Positions 9,101 to 18,304 of a stretch of 64,000 bases of DNA are shown here, piece by piece. Location of the stretch: the NCBI GenBank assembly GCA_000314955.1, contig BAEM01000019.1, positions 1-64,000 of the forward strand, given 5' to 3'. This DNA comes from Paraglaciecola chathamensis S18K6 (GTDB lineage Bacteria; Pseudomonadota; Gammaproteobacteria; Enterobacterales; Alteromonadaceae). Position numbers and translations under genes: made by a program. A model generated the notes under the pieces. It saw only the letters and a program-made list of their open reading frames with translations, was not told where the DNA came from and ran no database searches. Each line of letters begins with the position of its first letter. Position 1 is the first letter of the stretch.

Positions 9101-10231
9101 ATGCAGTTTAAATGTGAACGCTTACTCACTTCAAATGCCTGGTTAAATAACCAAACCATACACGTTGAACACGGCTTCATTCGCAGCATTAGAGACACAG
9201 CCTCACAAGACGCACATCTAGATTTCATCACAGGCTCTTTAGTACCTGGCTTTATTGATGTGCAAGTTAACGGCGGGGGCGGTGTGTTGTTCAATCAGGC
9301 TCCCAGTGTGGCTGGTTTAACAAAAATCAGCCACGCCCATAGAAAGTTCGGCACCACTGGCTTGATGCCCACCCTAATCACCGATGAATTACCTGTTATG
9401 CAAAGTGCTGCGCAGGTCATGGCCGATGCAATCAGCCAAGAAGTAGAGGGGATCCTTGGTGTGCATTTTGAAGGGCCGCATTTAAGCAAACCGAAAAAAG
9501 GCGTTCATGATGAATCCTTTATTCGGCCAATAACTGATGAAGAGTTGGCGCTCTATTTACGTAAAGATTTAGGCAAGGTGATCGTGACATTAGCACCGGA
9601 GAATGTCAGCCCTGACGTTATCAAGCACCTAAGTCAAAATGGGGTTAAGGTCTGTTTAGGTCACTCGAATGCCGATGCGGATACTGTGCTCAGGGCGATT
9701 GAAGCCGGCGCAGATGGATTCACTCATTTATTTAATGCGATGTCTGCCATGCAATCACGAGCACCAGGCATGGTAGGGGTAGCACTAAATACACCAACCA
9801 CCTTTGCCGGCTTAATTTTAGATCACTATCACGTAGATCCGATTTGCAGTGAAATAGCGATGAAAATCAAAGGCAAAGAAAGGTTAATGCTAGTCACTGA
9901 TGCAATGGGGTTAATCGGTACAGAGCAAGACAGCTTTATGTTTGGCAGCCAAAAAGTGACCCGAGTCGGGAACAAATTAACCACGGATAACGGCACCTTA
10001 GCAGGCTCGCATTTAGATATGCTCAGCGCAGTGAAAAACGCTGTGAATGACATTCACCTACCACTAGAAGACGCCATTACCATGGCCAGTACAACTCCTG
10101 CCCATTATCTAGGATTACAGGAAACCCACGGTGATATTGCACTTGGTAAACGAGCAGATTTTGTTGCACTTGATGATGACTTAAACATCACAGCTTTGTG
10201 CCAATCAGGGCAATTTATAACAAGAACATAA
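9101..10231 (+). CDS. nagA: N-acetylglucosamine-6-phosphate deacetylase
   Basis: NagA removes acetate from GlcNAc-6-phosphate to give glucosamine-6-phosphate. The 376-residue amidohydrolase shows the usual metal and substrate motifs: PGFIDVQVNGGGG near the N terminus, VHFEGPHLSKPKKGVH, CLGHSNADADT, THLFNAMSAMQSRAPG and LVTDAMGLIG with the catalytic Asp. Length is typical. It begins 1 bp after the NagB-II gene. It joins the two branches of the island: GlcNAc-6P from MurQ and GlcNAc-6P made from imported GlcNAc both enter here. Confidence 0.95.
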   Translation: MQFKCERLLTSNAWLNNQTIHVEHGFIRSIRDTASQDAHLDFITGSLVPGFIDVQVNGGGGVLFNQAPSVAGLTKISHAHRKFGTTGLMPTLITDELPVMQSAAQVMADAISQEVEGILGVHFEGPHLSKPKKGVHDESFIRPITDEELALYLRKDLGKVIVTLAPENVSPDVIKHLSQNGVKVCLGHSNADADTVLRAIEAGADGFTHLFNAMSAMQSRAPGMVGVALNTPTTFAGLILDHYHVDPICSEIAMKIKGKERLMLVTDAMGLIGTEQDSFMFGSQKVTRVGNKLTTDNGTLAGSHLDMLSAVKNAVNDIHLPLEDAITMASTTPAHYLGLQETHGDIALGKRADFVALDDDLNITALCQSGQFITRT

Positions 10232-10247
10232 TAAAAAGGGACAACCC

Positions 10248-11585
10248 ATGACACACTCATCTTCAAACGCGCGCTCGAGCATATTACCCATGTGTATTAT
10301 TGCACTGCTGTTTTTTATATTCGGTTTTGTCACATGGCTCAATGGCGCGCTAATTCCGTTTTTGCAAGTGGTGTGTCAGTTATCTGAAACTCAAGCCCTG
10401 ATGATTGCCTCGTGTTTTTATTTTGCCTATGTAGTGATGGCCTTACCCATGGCGATGATCTTAGAACGGGTTGGGTATCAGTCTTCCATGGTATTAGGGC
10501 TAAGCATCATCGCTCTTGGTTTACTAGGCTTTATTCCGGCAGCGCTGTTGCAAGAATTCTGGATATTCCTTGTGGCGCAGTTTGTGATTGGCAGCGGTTT
10601 AACTATTTTACAAACGGCAGCAAATCCTTATGTGGTGAACGTGGGGCCAACCCAAAGCGCTGCTGCGCGTATTGCCATAATGGGGTTGCTCAATAAAGGG
10701 GCCGGCATCTTAGCCCCGCTGCTATTTACCGCATGGGTACTTGGCGGCTTTAGTGACATTAACCTTGCCGCGGTCAATCAATTACCAGCTGGGCAGCAAC
10801 AAGTGCAAATCGAGAGCATGGCACATCAGTTGATTGCGCCATACATCGGCATGGCAATAGCACTGCTTGTACTAGCTGGCGGTTTGTCTCGTATTTCCCT
10901 GCCAGATTTGGCCTTACTAGAACTTGAAAGCACTGATAACCTCGCTCAAGACAAACCAGCTTCACAACAGATGAAACGCACAATATGGCAATTTCCTCAG
11001 TTGGTTCTTGGGGCAATTGCTTTATTCTTTTATGTGGGCGTTGAGGTTATCGCAGGTGATACAATCGGCCTGTACGGCGCGAGTATAGGGGTGGCTAATG
11101 CGACTACGCTCACCTCATACACTATGGGCTTTATGGTACTGGGCTATTTGCTGGGCTTAGTGTGTATACCGCGCTTTATTTCTCAGGCGAATGCGCTGCG
11201 CGTAAGTGCGCTAGCAGGTTTGGCGATTACCACTGTACTCTTGCTCTCATCAAATGAAGCTACGTTCATCGCCACTATATTGTGGGGTTGGTCGGGCATA
11301 GCAACCGTACCAGATTCTATTGCCCTCATTGCCCTTTTGGGCTTGGCAAATGCCATGGTATGGCCGACTTTGTGGCCCCTAGCTCTGGCCGATTTGGGCC
11401 GATTTACCCCTAAAGGCTCGGCTATTTTAATCATGGGAATAGCCGGCGGTGCCTTAATGCCGATCATTTACGGCGAATTAGCCCAAGCGAGCAACAGCCA
11501 GCAAGCTTATTGGATACTGCTGCCCGGCTATTTCATCATTGCCTTTTATGCTTTTTACGGCCACACGCTGCGCAGCTGGCGCTGA
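10248..11585 (+). CDS. nagP: MFS amino-sugar permease (NagP type)
   Basis: This 445-residue major facilitator protein with about 12 helices is of the FucP/glucose-galactose transporter type (FIFGFVTWLNGALIPFLQ and LQTAANPYVVNVGP are characteristic). In Alteromonadales the member downstream of NagB-II and nagA is NagP, the GlcNAc permease of the inner membrane. The start follows an AAAGGGA ribosome site, 16 bp after nagA. It probably supplies GlcNAc from chitin or peptidoglycan. Its substrate is inferred from position; no GlcNAc-specific kinase other than the BadF-type gene at 2870-3751 lies in the window. Confidence 0.83.
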   Translation: MTHSSSNARSSILPMCIIALLFFIFGFVTWLNGALIPFLQVVCQLSETQALMIASCFYFAYVVMALPMAMILERVGYQSSMVLGLSIIALGLLGFIPAALLQEFWIFLVAQFVIGSGLTILQTAANPYVVNVGPTQSAAARIAIMGLLNKGAGILAPLLFTAWVLGGFSDINLAAVNQLPAGQQQVQIESMAHQLIAPYIGMAIALLVLAGGLSRISLPDLALLELESTDNLAQDKPASQQMKRTIWQFPQLVLGAIALFFYVGVEVIAGDTIGLYGASIGVANATTLTSYTMGFMVLGYLLGLVCIPRFISQANALRVSALAGLAITTVLLLSSNEATFIATILWGWSGIATVPDSIALIALLGLANAMVWPTLWPLALADLGRFTPKGSAILIMGIAGGALMPIIYGELAQASNSQQAYWILLPGYFIIAFYAFYGHTLRSWR

Positions 11586-11622
11586 GTAAATAGAGTAACC
11601 TAGGTACCAACAAGACGCAGTG

Positions 11623-12693
11623 TTAAAGCACTGCGGCTTCATCTAGGGTTAAGCGCTGCTTGGTAGCATCTAAAGTTGCCAATGCGCCAACCGGTACGGT
11701 TGCCATATCGTCAATATGCCCAATCATCACGCCGCTTAGCACAGGTACCTTTAAATCACCCAAGCGGTCTTTAAGCACATGCTCGACGCTAAACGAAGGC
11801 CCGCTACCCGGTTCACAATCAGTGCACTTACCAAAAACGATACCCGCTACTCTATCTAACCTGCCGGCTAACTTAAGGTGAGTAAGCATGCCATCTATAC
11901 GATAAGGCGCTTCTTCAACGTCTTCTAAAAACAAAATCTTGTCGGTGTAGTCTGGCTCATAAGGGCTGCCCACCAATTTAACCATAAGCGACAAGTTGCC
12001 GCCAATCAGCACACCAGAAGCCTTACCTTTGGTAACTGTGGTTAAACGATTCTCTTTTTCAGCTTGGCCCTCAGCCGGTTCAAATGCTGGTGGTGTTGCC
12101 AGCACCATACTATCAACAGGATTAAACAATACGTTTTTGAATTCACCCAAGGTGTATTCAGTAAAACTTTGCTTTGCTATGGGCCCATGAAAGGTCATGA
12201 TGCCGCTTCGGGTATAAATCGCATTGAGTAGCGCAGTTACATCGCTATAGCCAAGAAACACCTTAGGGTGCTGGCGAATTAAATCATAATCTAAGTAAGG
12301 CAAAATACGCGGTGAACCATACCCTCCACGCAAACAGAAAATGGCATCGACTTCATCATCCGCAAACATACTATTGACGTCGTTCGCTCTGTCTTTGTCA
12401 GTTCCCGCCAGATAGGCAGTGCGATCAAAAAGATGAGTAGCCGTTTTTACCTTGAAACCAAACGAACGAATGATATCCATGGCGAAGTAAATCTCTTGAT
12501 CTTCCCAGGTGTTGCTGCTCGGCGCGATAAGCCCAATCGTTTGGCCCACGCGCAAACGTTTAGGTTTTCGAATTACATTAGCGCCCATGGGGATATCTTC
12601 TGCGGCTATGGCACTCATAGGAACAACAGGTAACAAGGCACTGGTTAATGCAGACGAAATAAAGGCTTTCAGTAACGTTCGACGGTCTAACAT
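11623..12693 (-). CDS. ldcA: muramoyl-tetrapeptide LD-carboxypeptidase (peptidase S66)
   Basis: LD-carboxypeptidases remove the terminal D-Ala from muropeptide tetrapeptides during recycling. The 356-residue protein carries the S66 triad: nucleophile Ser150 in FLGYSDVTAL, Glu257 in LFLEDVEEAPYRIDGML and His326 in GVMIGHIDD. Cytoplasmic LdcA enzymes are near 300 residues; this one has an extra N-terminal leader (DRRTLLKA then a hydrophobic stretch ending AIAA) that looks like a twin-arginine signal, so it is probably exported folded. It is convergent with nagP and faces away from the REC-GGDEF gene. Export would place it beside the NlpC/P60 peptidase in the periplasm. Confidence 0.88.
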   Translation of the reverse strand: MLDRRTLLKAFISSALTSALLPVVPMSAIAAEDIPMGANVIRKPKRLRVGQTIGLIAPSSNTWEDQEIYFAMDIIRSFGFKVKTATHLFDRTAYLAGTDKDRANDVNSMFADDEVDAIFCLRGGYGSPRILPYLDYDLIRQHPKVFLGYSDVTALLNAIYTRSGIMTFHGPIAKQSFTEYTLGEFKNVLFNPVDSMVLATPPAFEPAEGQAEKENRLTTVTKGKASGVLIGGNLSLMVKLVGSPYEPDYTDKILFLEDVEEAPYRIDGMLTHLKLAGRLDRVAGIVFGKCTDCEPGSGPSFSVEHVLKDRLGDLKVPVLSGVMIGHIDDMATVPVGALATLDATKQRLTLDEAAVL

Positions 12694-13010
12694 GATTTCT
12701 CTCGCTTTTTTTGTTTAACTTAGCAAATTAGCGGCTACGCCAAAAGAAATAATTATTACAAAATATAAGAAAAACAAGAATAATGTAGTAACCCATAATT
12801 ACCGTTTCAGTCTTTTGAAGTATGTAAAGACTACAATTCCCTTTCGTAAGAATGCGCAATTCCTGCTAATTTAAACGTATCTGGTAACAATTATCCGTGT
12901 AAAAAACAAAAAATATCAATAAGTTATCCGTTATTGTCTAGGTTGGCACTTAAGCTGCTTAAAGAACGATTTACTCACCAAATTATAAACTTAGAAACGG
13001 GGAAGCCACC
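12694..13010. other. intergenic region between ldcA and the REC-GGDEF gene
   Basis: This 317-bp AT-rich gap is shared by divergent genes. The ldcA side holds AATAATTATT (12748-12757) and AGAATAAT (12777-12784), which resemble the operator candidate at 8048. The right side holds a sigma54-type promoter at 12944. No coding potential was seen. Confidence 0.6.
12944..12959 (+). promoter_or_regulatory. sigma54 (RpoN) promoter for the REC-GGDEF gene
   Basis: TGGCACTTAAGCTGCT matches the -24/-12 consensus TGGCAC-N5-TTGCA with the invariant GG and GC exactly 10 bp apart. It lies 51 bp before the start of the REC-GGDEF gene, leaving a 5'UTR of about 40 nt. In related bacteria RpoN drives flagellar and chemotaxis genes, which would suit a c-di-GMP signalling unit. 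No enhancer site was recognised. Confidence 0.7.
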
Positions 13011-14054
13011 ATGAGCGTATCTGAACTACGCCCGAATCAGGAAATCGATGCCAGTGCAGTAGCGCTATCCTCTGGAACTTCGGTGGCCAACAGCGAGTTG
13101 CGTAAGCAAACCCTGATGGTGGTTGACGATTATCAAAGTAACTTACAGGCGATGAACGCCCTTTTCGAGTATCAATATCAAGTGGTGCTGTTTGATAATG
13201 CCAAAGATGCCTTAACGCACGCTCAACAGGAGTCTGTAGATTTAATTCTATTAGATTTAGACATGCCAGATATGCACGGATATGAAGCCTGTACAGAATT
13301 GAAGTCAAACCCACTGACTGCGCATATTCCGGTTATATTCGTTACCGCTTCTGACAGCACAGACGACGAGGCTCATGGGCTATTACTCGGTGCGGTAGAT
13401 TACATCACTAAACCGGTTAATTTGACCATTTTACGCGCTCGTGTGCGTAATCACATGGAGCTGGTGTATTACCGTAAACAATTGGAATTTTTATCCAGTG
13501 TGGACGGGTTAACCGGCGTGGCAAATCGTCGCCAATTAGATACGGTTTTATTGCAACAATTCGCCTCTACCATTCGTTTTGGCCGCTGTTTGACCTTAAT
13601 GATGATCGATATTGATGACTTTAAACCTTACAACGATTTTTATGGGCATATGCAGGGAGACGACTGTTTAAAGCGCGTTGCGCATGCCATTCAATCGGTA
13701 CGACGACGAGAGTCCGACTTTGTAGGCCGTTACGGCGGAGAGGAATTTGCCATGGTGTTGCCAGATACGGACTTAGAGGGTGGCCTTGTAGTGGCACAAA
13801 AGCTACTGCAAACCGTCCGAGGTTTGAATATTGAACATCAAGGGGCAACCGCCGCAGACCGAGTGACAATCAGTATTGGTTTAACCGTATATGAGGCGAA
13901 ACAAGACTACCCTGAACATATTTCGGTAGAAGAACTGATTAAACTAGCGGATAGACAGCTATATGCAGCAAAACGGGACGGTAAAAATCGGGTGAATTAT
14001 TACCAAGTTCCCAAACTTCCCACACCCATCAAGGACGATACCCAACATGAATGA
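13011..14054 (+). CDS. response regulator diguanylate cyclase (REC-GGDEF)
   Basis: The 347-residue protein has a receiver domain (about residues 33-150) followed by a GGDEF domain (about 165-335). The receiver keeps the acidic pair Asp39-Asp40, the phospho-acceptor Asp82 in LILLDLDMPDM, a Thr in IFVTAS and the Lys in ITKPVN. The cyclase site is intact (RYGGEEF) and an RESD inhibitory site sits five residues before it, so it should make c-di-GMP with product feedback. A start with an A/G-rich GAAACGGGGAAG leader follows the sigma54-type promoter. Its 3' end overlaps the H-box protein gene by 8 bp, so the two are translationally coupled. Confidence 0.9.
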   Translation: MSVSELRPNQEIDASAVALSSGTSVANSELRKQTLMVVDDYQSNLQAMNALFEYQYQVVLFDNAKDALTHAQQESVDLILLDLDMPDMHGYEACTELKSNPLTAHIPVIFVTASDSTDDEAHGLLLGAVDYITKPVNLTILRARVRNHMELVYYRKQLEFLSSVDGLTGVANRRQLDTVLLQQFASTIRFGRCLTLMMIDIDDFKPYNDFYGHMQGDDCLKRVAHAIQSVRRRESDFVGRYGGEEFAMVLPDTDLEGGLVVAQKLLQTVRGLNIEHQGATAADRVTISIGLTVYEAKQDYPEHISVEELIKLADRQLYAAKRDGKNRVNYYQVPKLPTPIKDDTQHE

Positions 14055-14268
14055 TGATGAAGCAACAAAAATTCGCAAACATATCCACAATGTACGCAAC
14101 CCATTGAACAGTATCGCGCTGCATGCAGAACTGGGCAATATGCTGTTAGAAGGGCACGCCAGCAACAAAGAGCTGCAAAATGCTTTTTCGGTTATCTTGC
14201 AGCAATGCCGACAATGTGACACTGAGCTAGGTAAAATTCGTAACTTGGTTGTTTCTGAGCGACCTTAA
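14047..14268 (+). CDS. stand-alone H-box (HisKA-like) small protein
   Basis: This 73-residue, probably all-helical protein contains H14-N-V-R-N-P-L-N-S-I, which matches the H-box of histidine-kinase dimerization domains (H-E-x-R-N-P-L). No ATP-binding domain, membrane segment or sensor is attached, and a stop codon follows after about 50 more helical residues. It overlaps the REC-GGDEF gene by 8 bp and shares its sigma54-type promoter. It could be a phosphotransfer protein or a phosphatase/docking partner for that receiver, comparable in concept to Spo0B. Recognition rests on this one motif; the function is inference. Confidence 0.7.
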   Translation: MNDDEATKIRKHIHNVRNPLNSIALHAELGNMLLEGHASNKELQNAFSVILQQCRQCDTELGKIRNLVVSERP

Positions 14269-14321
14269 AAAGCGAGCAAACACCTGACATTTGTCCGCTC
14301 GGCTAGACTCCCCAAAAGCGC

Positions 14322-15926
14322 CTAAGCTGCGACACTTGCCTCTTTACGACTTGCAAAGTACTCATCGTAAGTGCCTTGGAAGTTAATCACTTCTTGGTCT
14401 TTTATTTCAATCACACGCGTGGCTAACGACGATACGAACTCGCGGTCATGACTGACGAAAATCAGTGTTCCGTCAAACTTTTTAAGTGCGCTGTTTAGCG
14501 CTTCAATGGCTTCCATATCCATGTGGTTGGTTGGCTCATCCATAATCAAAACATTGATATCAGACATCATCAGCTTACCAAACAGCAAACGGTTCTTTTC
14601 ACCACCAGAGCACACATTCACTTTTTTGTTGAAATCATCAGCACTGAACAACAAACGTCCCAACATGGCGCGAACGGCCAAATCGTCGTGTTTAGGTGTT
14701 CTCCACTGTGACATCCAGTCGAACAAAGTGATATCCATAGCAAAATCTGCAGAGCTATCCTGTGGACAGTAACCAATCACGGCGTTCTCTGACCATTTTA
14801 TTGTGCCTTCGTTGAGTTCAAGCTCATTCACAAGGCAACGTAAGAAAGTGGTCTTCCCCACGCCGTTTTCGCCGGTAATCGCTAAACGCGCGCCTGCTTC
14901 TAAGATCAACTCCCCTCCACTGAACAAAGGCTGGCCGTCAAAGCCGTGACCGAAATTTTCTAAGATCAGTGCTTGGCGATGCAATTTACGATGCTGCTTT
15001 AAGGTAATAGACGGCGTGCGACGACTAGAGGATTTCACCTCGTCTAACTGAATTTTTTCAAGGCGTTTTGCCCGCGAACTGGCTTGTTTAGCTTTTGAAG
15101 CATTCGCAGAGAAACGCGCAACAAACCCTTGCAGGTCTTCCATCTCAGCGGTTTTCTTGGCATTGCTGGTCAACAATTGTTCTTGAATTAAAGACGATGC
15201 TTCAATAAAGGCCTCATAGTTACCTGGGTAAATACGCAGCTCACCATAGTCAATATCTGCCATGTGAGTACAGACTGAATTTAAGAAGTGGCGATCGTGA
15301 GAAATGATAATCATGGTGCACTTACGTTGATTCAGCACATCTGCTAACCAAGAGATAGTGTAAATATCCAAGTTGTTGGTCGGCTCATCAAGCAGCAAAA
15401 TATCAGGGTTTGAAAACAACGCTTGCGCTAATAACACACGTAGCTTCCAGCCTGGAGCCACTTGGCTCATTAAGCCATAGTGATAATGCTCTGCAATACC
15501 CGCTTCTAATAATATGTCACCGGCGCGTGCTTCAGCTGTGTATCCGTCCATTTCAGCAAAGTCAGTTTCTAGCTGCGCGACTAACATGCCGTCTTCTTCT
15601 GACATTTCGGCTTTAGCGTAAATTTCGTCTCGCTGCTGCTTAACCTTCCACAATGCGGCGTCACCCATAATCACTGCGTCAACGACACTGTATTGCTCAA
15701 AAGCGAACTGGTTTTGACTTAAAATACCCAGTTTGTCCCCTGGCGTAATAGACACATTACCCGAGGAGGGTTGCAAATCACCGCTTAGAATTTTCATAAA
15801 GGTCGACTTGCCGCAACCGTTAGCACCAATAAGGCCATAACGATTACCTTGACCAAATTTGGCCGAAATATTTTCAAATAAAGGCTCAGCGCCAAATTGC
15901 ATGGTGATGTTTGCGGTAGATATCAA
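14322..15926 (-). CDS. ybiT: ABC-F family ATPase YbiT
   Basis: This 534-residue soluble protein has two ABC cassettes and no membrane domain. Walker A motifs are GANGCGKST (near residue 35) and GENGVGKTT; Walker B motifs are [12 protein letters not shown] and [12 protein letters not shown], each followed by SHDRHF or SHDREF. The first signature motif is replaced by [15 protein letters not shown], typical of the YbiT subgroup. ABC-F proteins act on the ribosome; the exact job of YbiT is not well defined. It is transcribed leftward, convergent with the H-box gene. Confidence 0.92.
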   Translation of the reverse strand: MISTANITMQFGAEPLFENISAKFGQGNRYGLIGANGCGKSTFMKILSGDLQPSSGNVSITPGDKLGILSQNQFAFEQYSVVDAVIMGDAALWKVKQQRDEIYAKAEMSEEDGMLVAQLETDFAEMDGYTAEARAGDILLEAGIAEHYHYGLMSQVAPGWKLRVLLAQALFSNPDILLLDEPTNNLDIYTISWLADVLNQRKCTMIIISHDRHFLNSVCTHMADIDYGELRIYPGNYEAFIEASSLIQEQLLTSNAKKTAEMEDLQGFVARFSANASKAKQASSRAKRLEKIQLDEVKSSSRRTPSITLKQHRKLHRQALILENFGHGFDGQPLFSGGELILEAGARLAITGENGVGKTTFLRCLVNELELNEGTIKWSENAVIGYCPQDSSADFAMDITLFDWMSQWRTPKHDDLAVRAMLGRLLFSADDFNKKVNVCSGGEKNRLLFGKLMMSDINVLIMDEPTNHMDMEAIEALNSALKKFDGTLIFVSHDREFVSSLATRVIEIKDQEVINFQGTYDEYFASRKEASVAA

Positions 15927-16072
15927 AAGAAAATTCCTAGGGATGGTGTCAGTATGTCAAATAAAGAGGGAGTCATAATAAAGCCGTTAAGGCTTAGCGC
16001 GGCGCACTATAAAGAAACACGGGCAATATGTCGAGGTATGTTGCTTATTTTATCAACAAAAAACAGAAACAA

Positions 16073-16621
16073 TCAGGCTTTATTATTTGCACAATAACAG
16101 CCATAACCTTCACTGACCACCGCGCTACCTAGATGTTTATCAGCAAGGATATTGTCAAGAAATCGATCAACGATTGCAGTGTCTGCGGAGCAAAAATAAC
16201 CAGATGAATAAGGGCCAAAATACCCTAACTGGCCTTGCTCATCGAAGACCATAATAGCCGGTAGCGAGGGTAAAATAACCTCATCAGGAATGCCGCTAGG
16301 GGCAACATGAAGTGAGCGATAGCCCGAGTGGCCTAATGTATAGTCAAGGCGGTCAACATGTATATCATTGGAAAAATTACAGCTGCACCCGGCTTGCTGA
16401 ATGTGAATAACGGTTTTACTTAAAGCGGGGTATTGCTGCGCCATCATGATGGTAACATTGGGGGCAAATTCAGCACTCATAGCGGCCAAAGCAAATTTTT
16501 GCTCCGGATCGAATTCCACCTGACGTTGTAAGCCCGAGTACGCAAGCCCACCGATAACCACCATAACCCATATGATAAGCCCAAAATAAACCAGTGCCTG
16601 CTTTAACGGTTTTGACATCAT
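16073..16621 (-). CDS. DUF6436-like membrane-anchored thioredoxin-fold protein
   Basis: The 182-residue protein has one N-terminal membrane helix (about residues 9-30) and a probable periplasmic domain. Two Cys-X-Cys pairs stand out: Cys79/Cys81 in AGCSCNF and Cys175/Cys177 in GYGCYC. The segment SLPAIMVFDEQGQLGYFGPYSSGYFC resembles the C-terminal half of thioredoxin-like redox proteins. It fits the uncharacterised DUF6436 family. A metal-binding or disulfide role is plausible but unproven. It is monocistronic or loosely linked to ybiT, 147 bp downstream. Confidence 0.65.
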   Translation of the reverse strand: MMSKPLKQALVYFGLIIWVMVVIGGLAYSGLQRQVEFDPEQKFALAAMSAEFAPNVTIMMAQQYPALSKTVIHIQQAGCSCNFSNDIHVDRLDYTLGHSGYRSLHVAPSGIPDEVILPSLPAIMVFDEQGQLGYFGPYSSGYFCSADTAIVDRFLDNILADKHLGSAVVSEGYGCYCANNKA

Positions 16622-16657
16622 ACGGGTTTAGTTATTTTTTAACCTGACACTCGCGCA

Positions 16658-18154
16658 TTAGGAGCGAAAGCTCGACAATTGGCGATTTAACGCTTCGCTC
16701 ATATCATTTAACACTTGGGCATCTTGATTCATCGCTGAGATGGTATCGAGTTCAGTACTGTTGCTTTCTTTTAGCGTCAGCGCTGCATGATGTATTACAT
16801 CGCTATTGCACGCTTGTTGTTCACAGGACTGACTCATCAAGGCCACTGAATCAGATACTTCTTGAATGTTATGTTGTATTTCAGATATCAGCTCACTCAC
16901 TGAACCTGTGTGTGCGCTAGTCACTTGGCTGAGCTCAACACAGTTGGTCATTGAGCTACTGGACTCTTTTGAAGAGCTTACCAAGTTAACAATGATTTCG
17001 TTGATTTCTTCGGTGCTGGATTTTGTACGTGAAGCAAGTGTACGCACTTCATCCGCGACAACAGCAAAACCGCGACCATGCTCACCTGCTCGTGCGGCTT
17101 CAATGGCAGCATTTAAGGCCAGTAAGTTAGTTTGATCGGCTATCGATTGAATGGTTTCGAGTACTTTAGAAATATCCTGGCAATCTGCCGCTAGCTTCTG
17201 GATCGTTGCACTGGTTTGCTCAAGTTTTTCACCTAGCTGGGTGACATCATTGTGGGTTTGAGCCATCGTTTGCTGGGCATCTTCGGTATTCGCCCTGGCT
17301 TTGTCAGATGCTGATTTTACCTGTTCATTGTTATTATTCATCGCGTTGGTTGATTGCATCATCTCTTGCGACGATACCTCAATATGTGCCACTTCTTGAA
17401 TGCTTTTCTCTTTGGCTTGGCGCAGAGAAGTATTGTACTGGCTGTTCGACGTCGAATTTTGGTCAATTTGCTGCGCGGCCAAACGCATATTGGTAATCAA
17501 CCCATTAAATAAATCGAGTAAATTATTAAATGCAGGAACCGAAGTGGAACCCATTTGTTCATTTGCGCGAATCGTCAAATCAATGGCTTTTTTGTCTTGC
17601 ATGATGGTTTCAACGCTCGATACCAACGATGCAGTGGCTAGCGACTCTTTACGATTGTCATTGGCCATCTTACCTAACATGGTTGCTTGCAAAATTGCGT
17701 ACAGGGCGTGCACGCCAATTAGCCAAAATGCCAGCCCCCCATCGAGTAACACGTAAACCGGCACACCATTTTTTTGCAAAAAGAAAAATGACACGTGATG
17801 CACTACAACCACAATTATCGCCGTGATATACACATGCCAATTGCGGTAGTAGGCCAAAAATGACAACAGCACGAATACCCCAAAATGCATTTCAACTAAG
17901 CCATGCATTTGATGAATTTGCAGCGCACTGTAAAGCATTAAACCAACGGCAACTATGTGCTGAGTTAAGCGTGATTGTGGCTTAAGGCGGATCGCAGCGA
18001 TCCCAATAAGAGACGTAGACACACCCACAAGAATAGCTTCCCACCAGGTTTCATTTACCCCTGCTATGGCCAAACTGATCACAAGCAACGCGACGAATGT
18101 CACCTGCATACCCTTATTTGCGCTATCTACCCATGGGCGGTCAATATTGTTCAA
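16658..18154 (-). CDS. methyl-accepting chemotaxis protein with His-rich membrane sensor
   Basis: The 498-residue chemoreceptor lacks a periplasmic ligand domain. Residues 15-165 form about six membrane helices, after which comes a cytoplasmic MCP signalling domain with the conserved tip [31 protein letters not shown]. The membrane part is unusually rich in His and Glu: His81, His84, Glu88, His90, His107, His119 and His120 lie in or near helices, a pattern that suggests metal, heme or proton sensing. No obvious HAMP domain is present. A sigma28-type promoter lies upstream at 18278-18304, consistent with co-expression with flagella. Confidence 0.9.
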   Translation of the reverse strand: MNNIDRPWVDSANKGMQVTFVALLVISLAIAGVNETWWEAILVGVSTSLIGIAAIRLKPQSRLTQHIVAVGLMLYSALQIHQMHGLVEMHFGVFVLLSFLAYYRNWHVYITAIIVVVVHHVSFFFLQKNGVPVYVLLDGGLAFWLIGVHALYAILQATMLGKMANDNRKESLATASLVSSVETIMQDKKAIDLTIRANEQMGSTSVPAFNNLLDLFNGLITNMRLAAQQIDQNSTSNSQYNTSLRQAKEKSIQEVAHIEVSSQEMMQSTNAMNNNNEQVKSASDKARANTEDAQQTMAQTHNDVTQLGEKLEQTSATIQKLAADCQDISKVLETIQSIADQTNLLALNAAIEAARAGEHGRGFAVVADEVRTLASRTKSSTEEINEIIVNLVSSSKESSSSMTNCVELSQVTSAHTGSVSELISEIQHNIQEVSDSVALMSQSCEQQACNSDVIHHAALTLKESNSTELDTISAMNQDAQVLNDMSEALNRQLSSFRS

Positions 18155-18277
18155 TGCGCTTCTCCACTAGAAAAAATATAGGTGCAAGACTAATACACGC
18201 CTTGTGCTTATCAATTACACACAATAGACAAAAAATCGCGATCAAGCAGACACTTAACCGCGATACACTTATATTTG

Positions 18278-18304
18278 TTATCGGACCATACGCATTAAAG
18301 TTTA
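18278..18304 (-). promoter_or_regulatory. sigma28 (FliA) promoter for the chemoreceptor
   Basis: Read leftward the sequence is TAAACTTT-N11-TCCGATAA, against the FliA consensus TAAAGTTT-N11-GCCGATAA: two mismatches and exact spacing. The -35 part lies inside the last codons of the DUF2855 gene. The predicted transcript starts about 115 bp before the MCP gene. Confidence 0.75.

Noticed and set aside
11616-11635. Hairpin CGCAGTG/CACTGCG between nagP and ldcA as a terminator
   Set aside because: It overlaps the last ldcA codons, has only 7 bp and no U-run on either strand.
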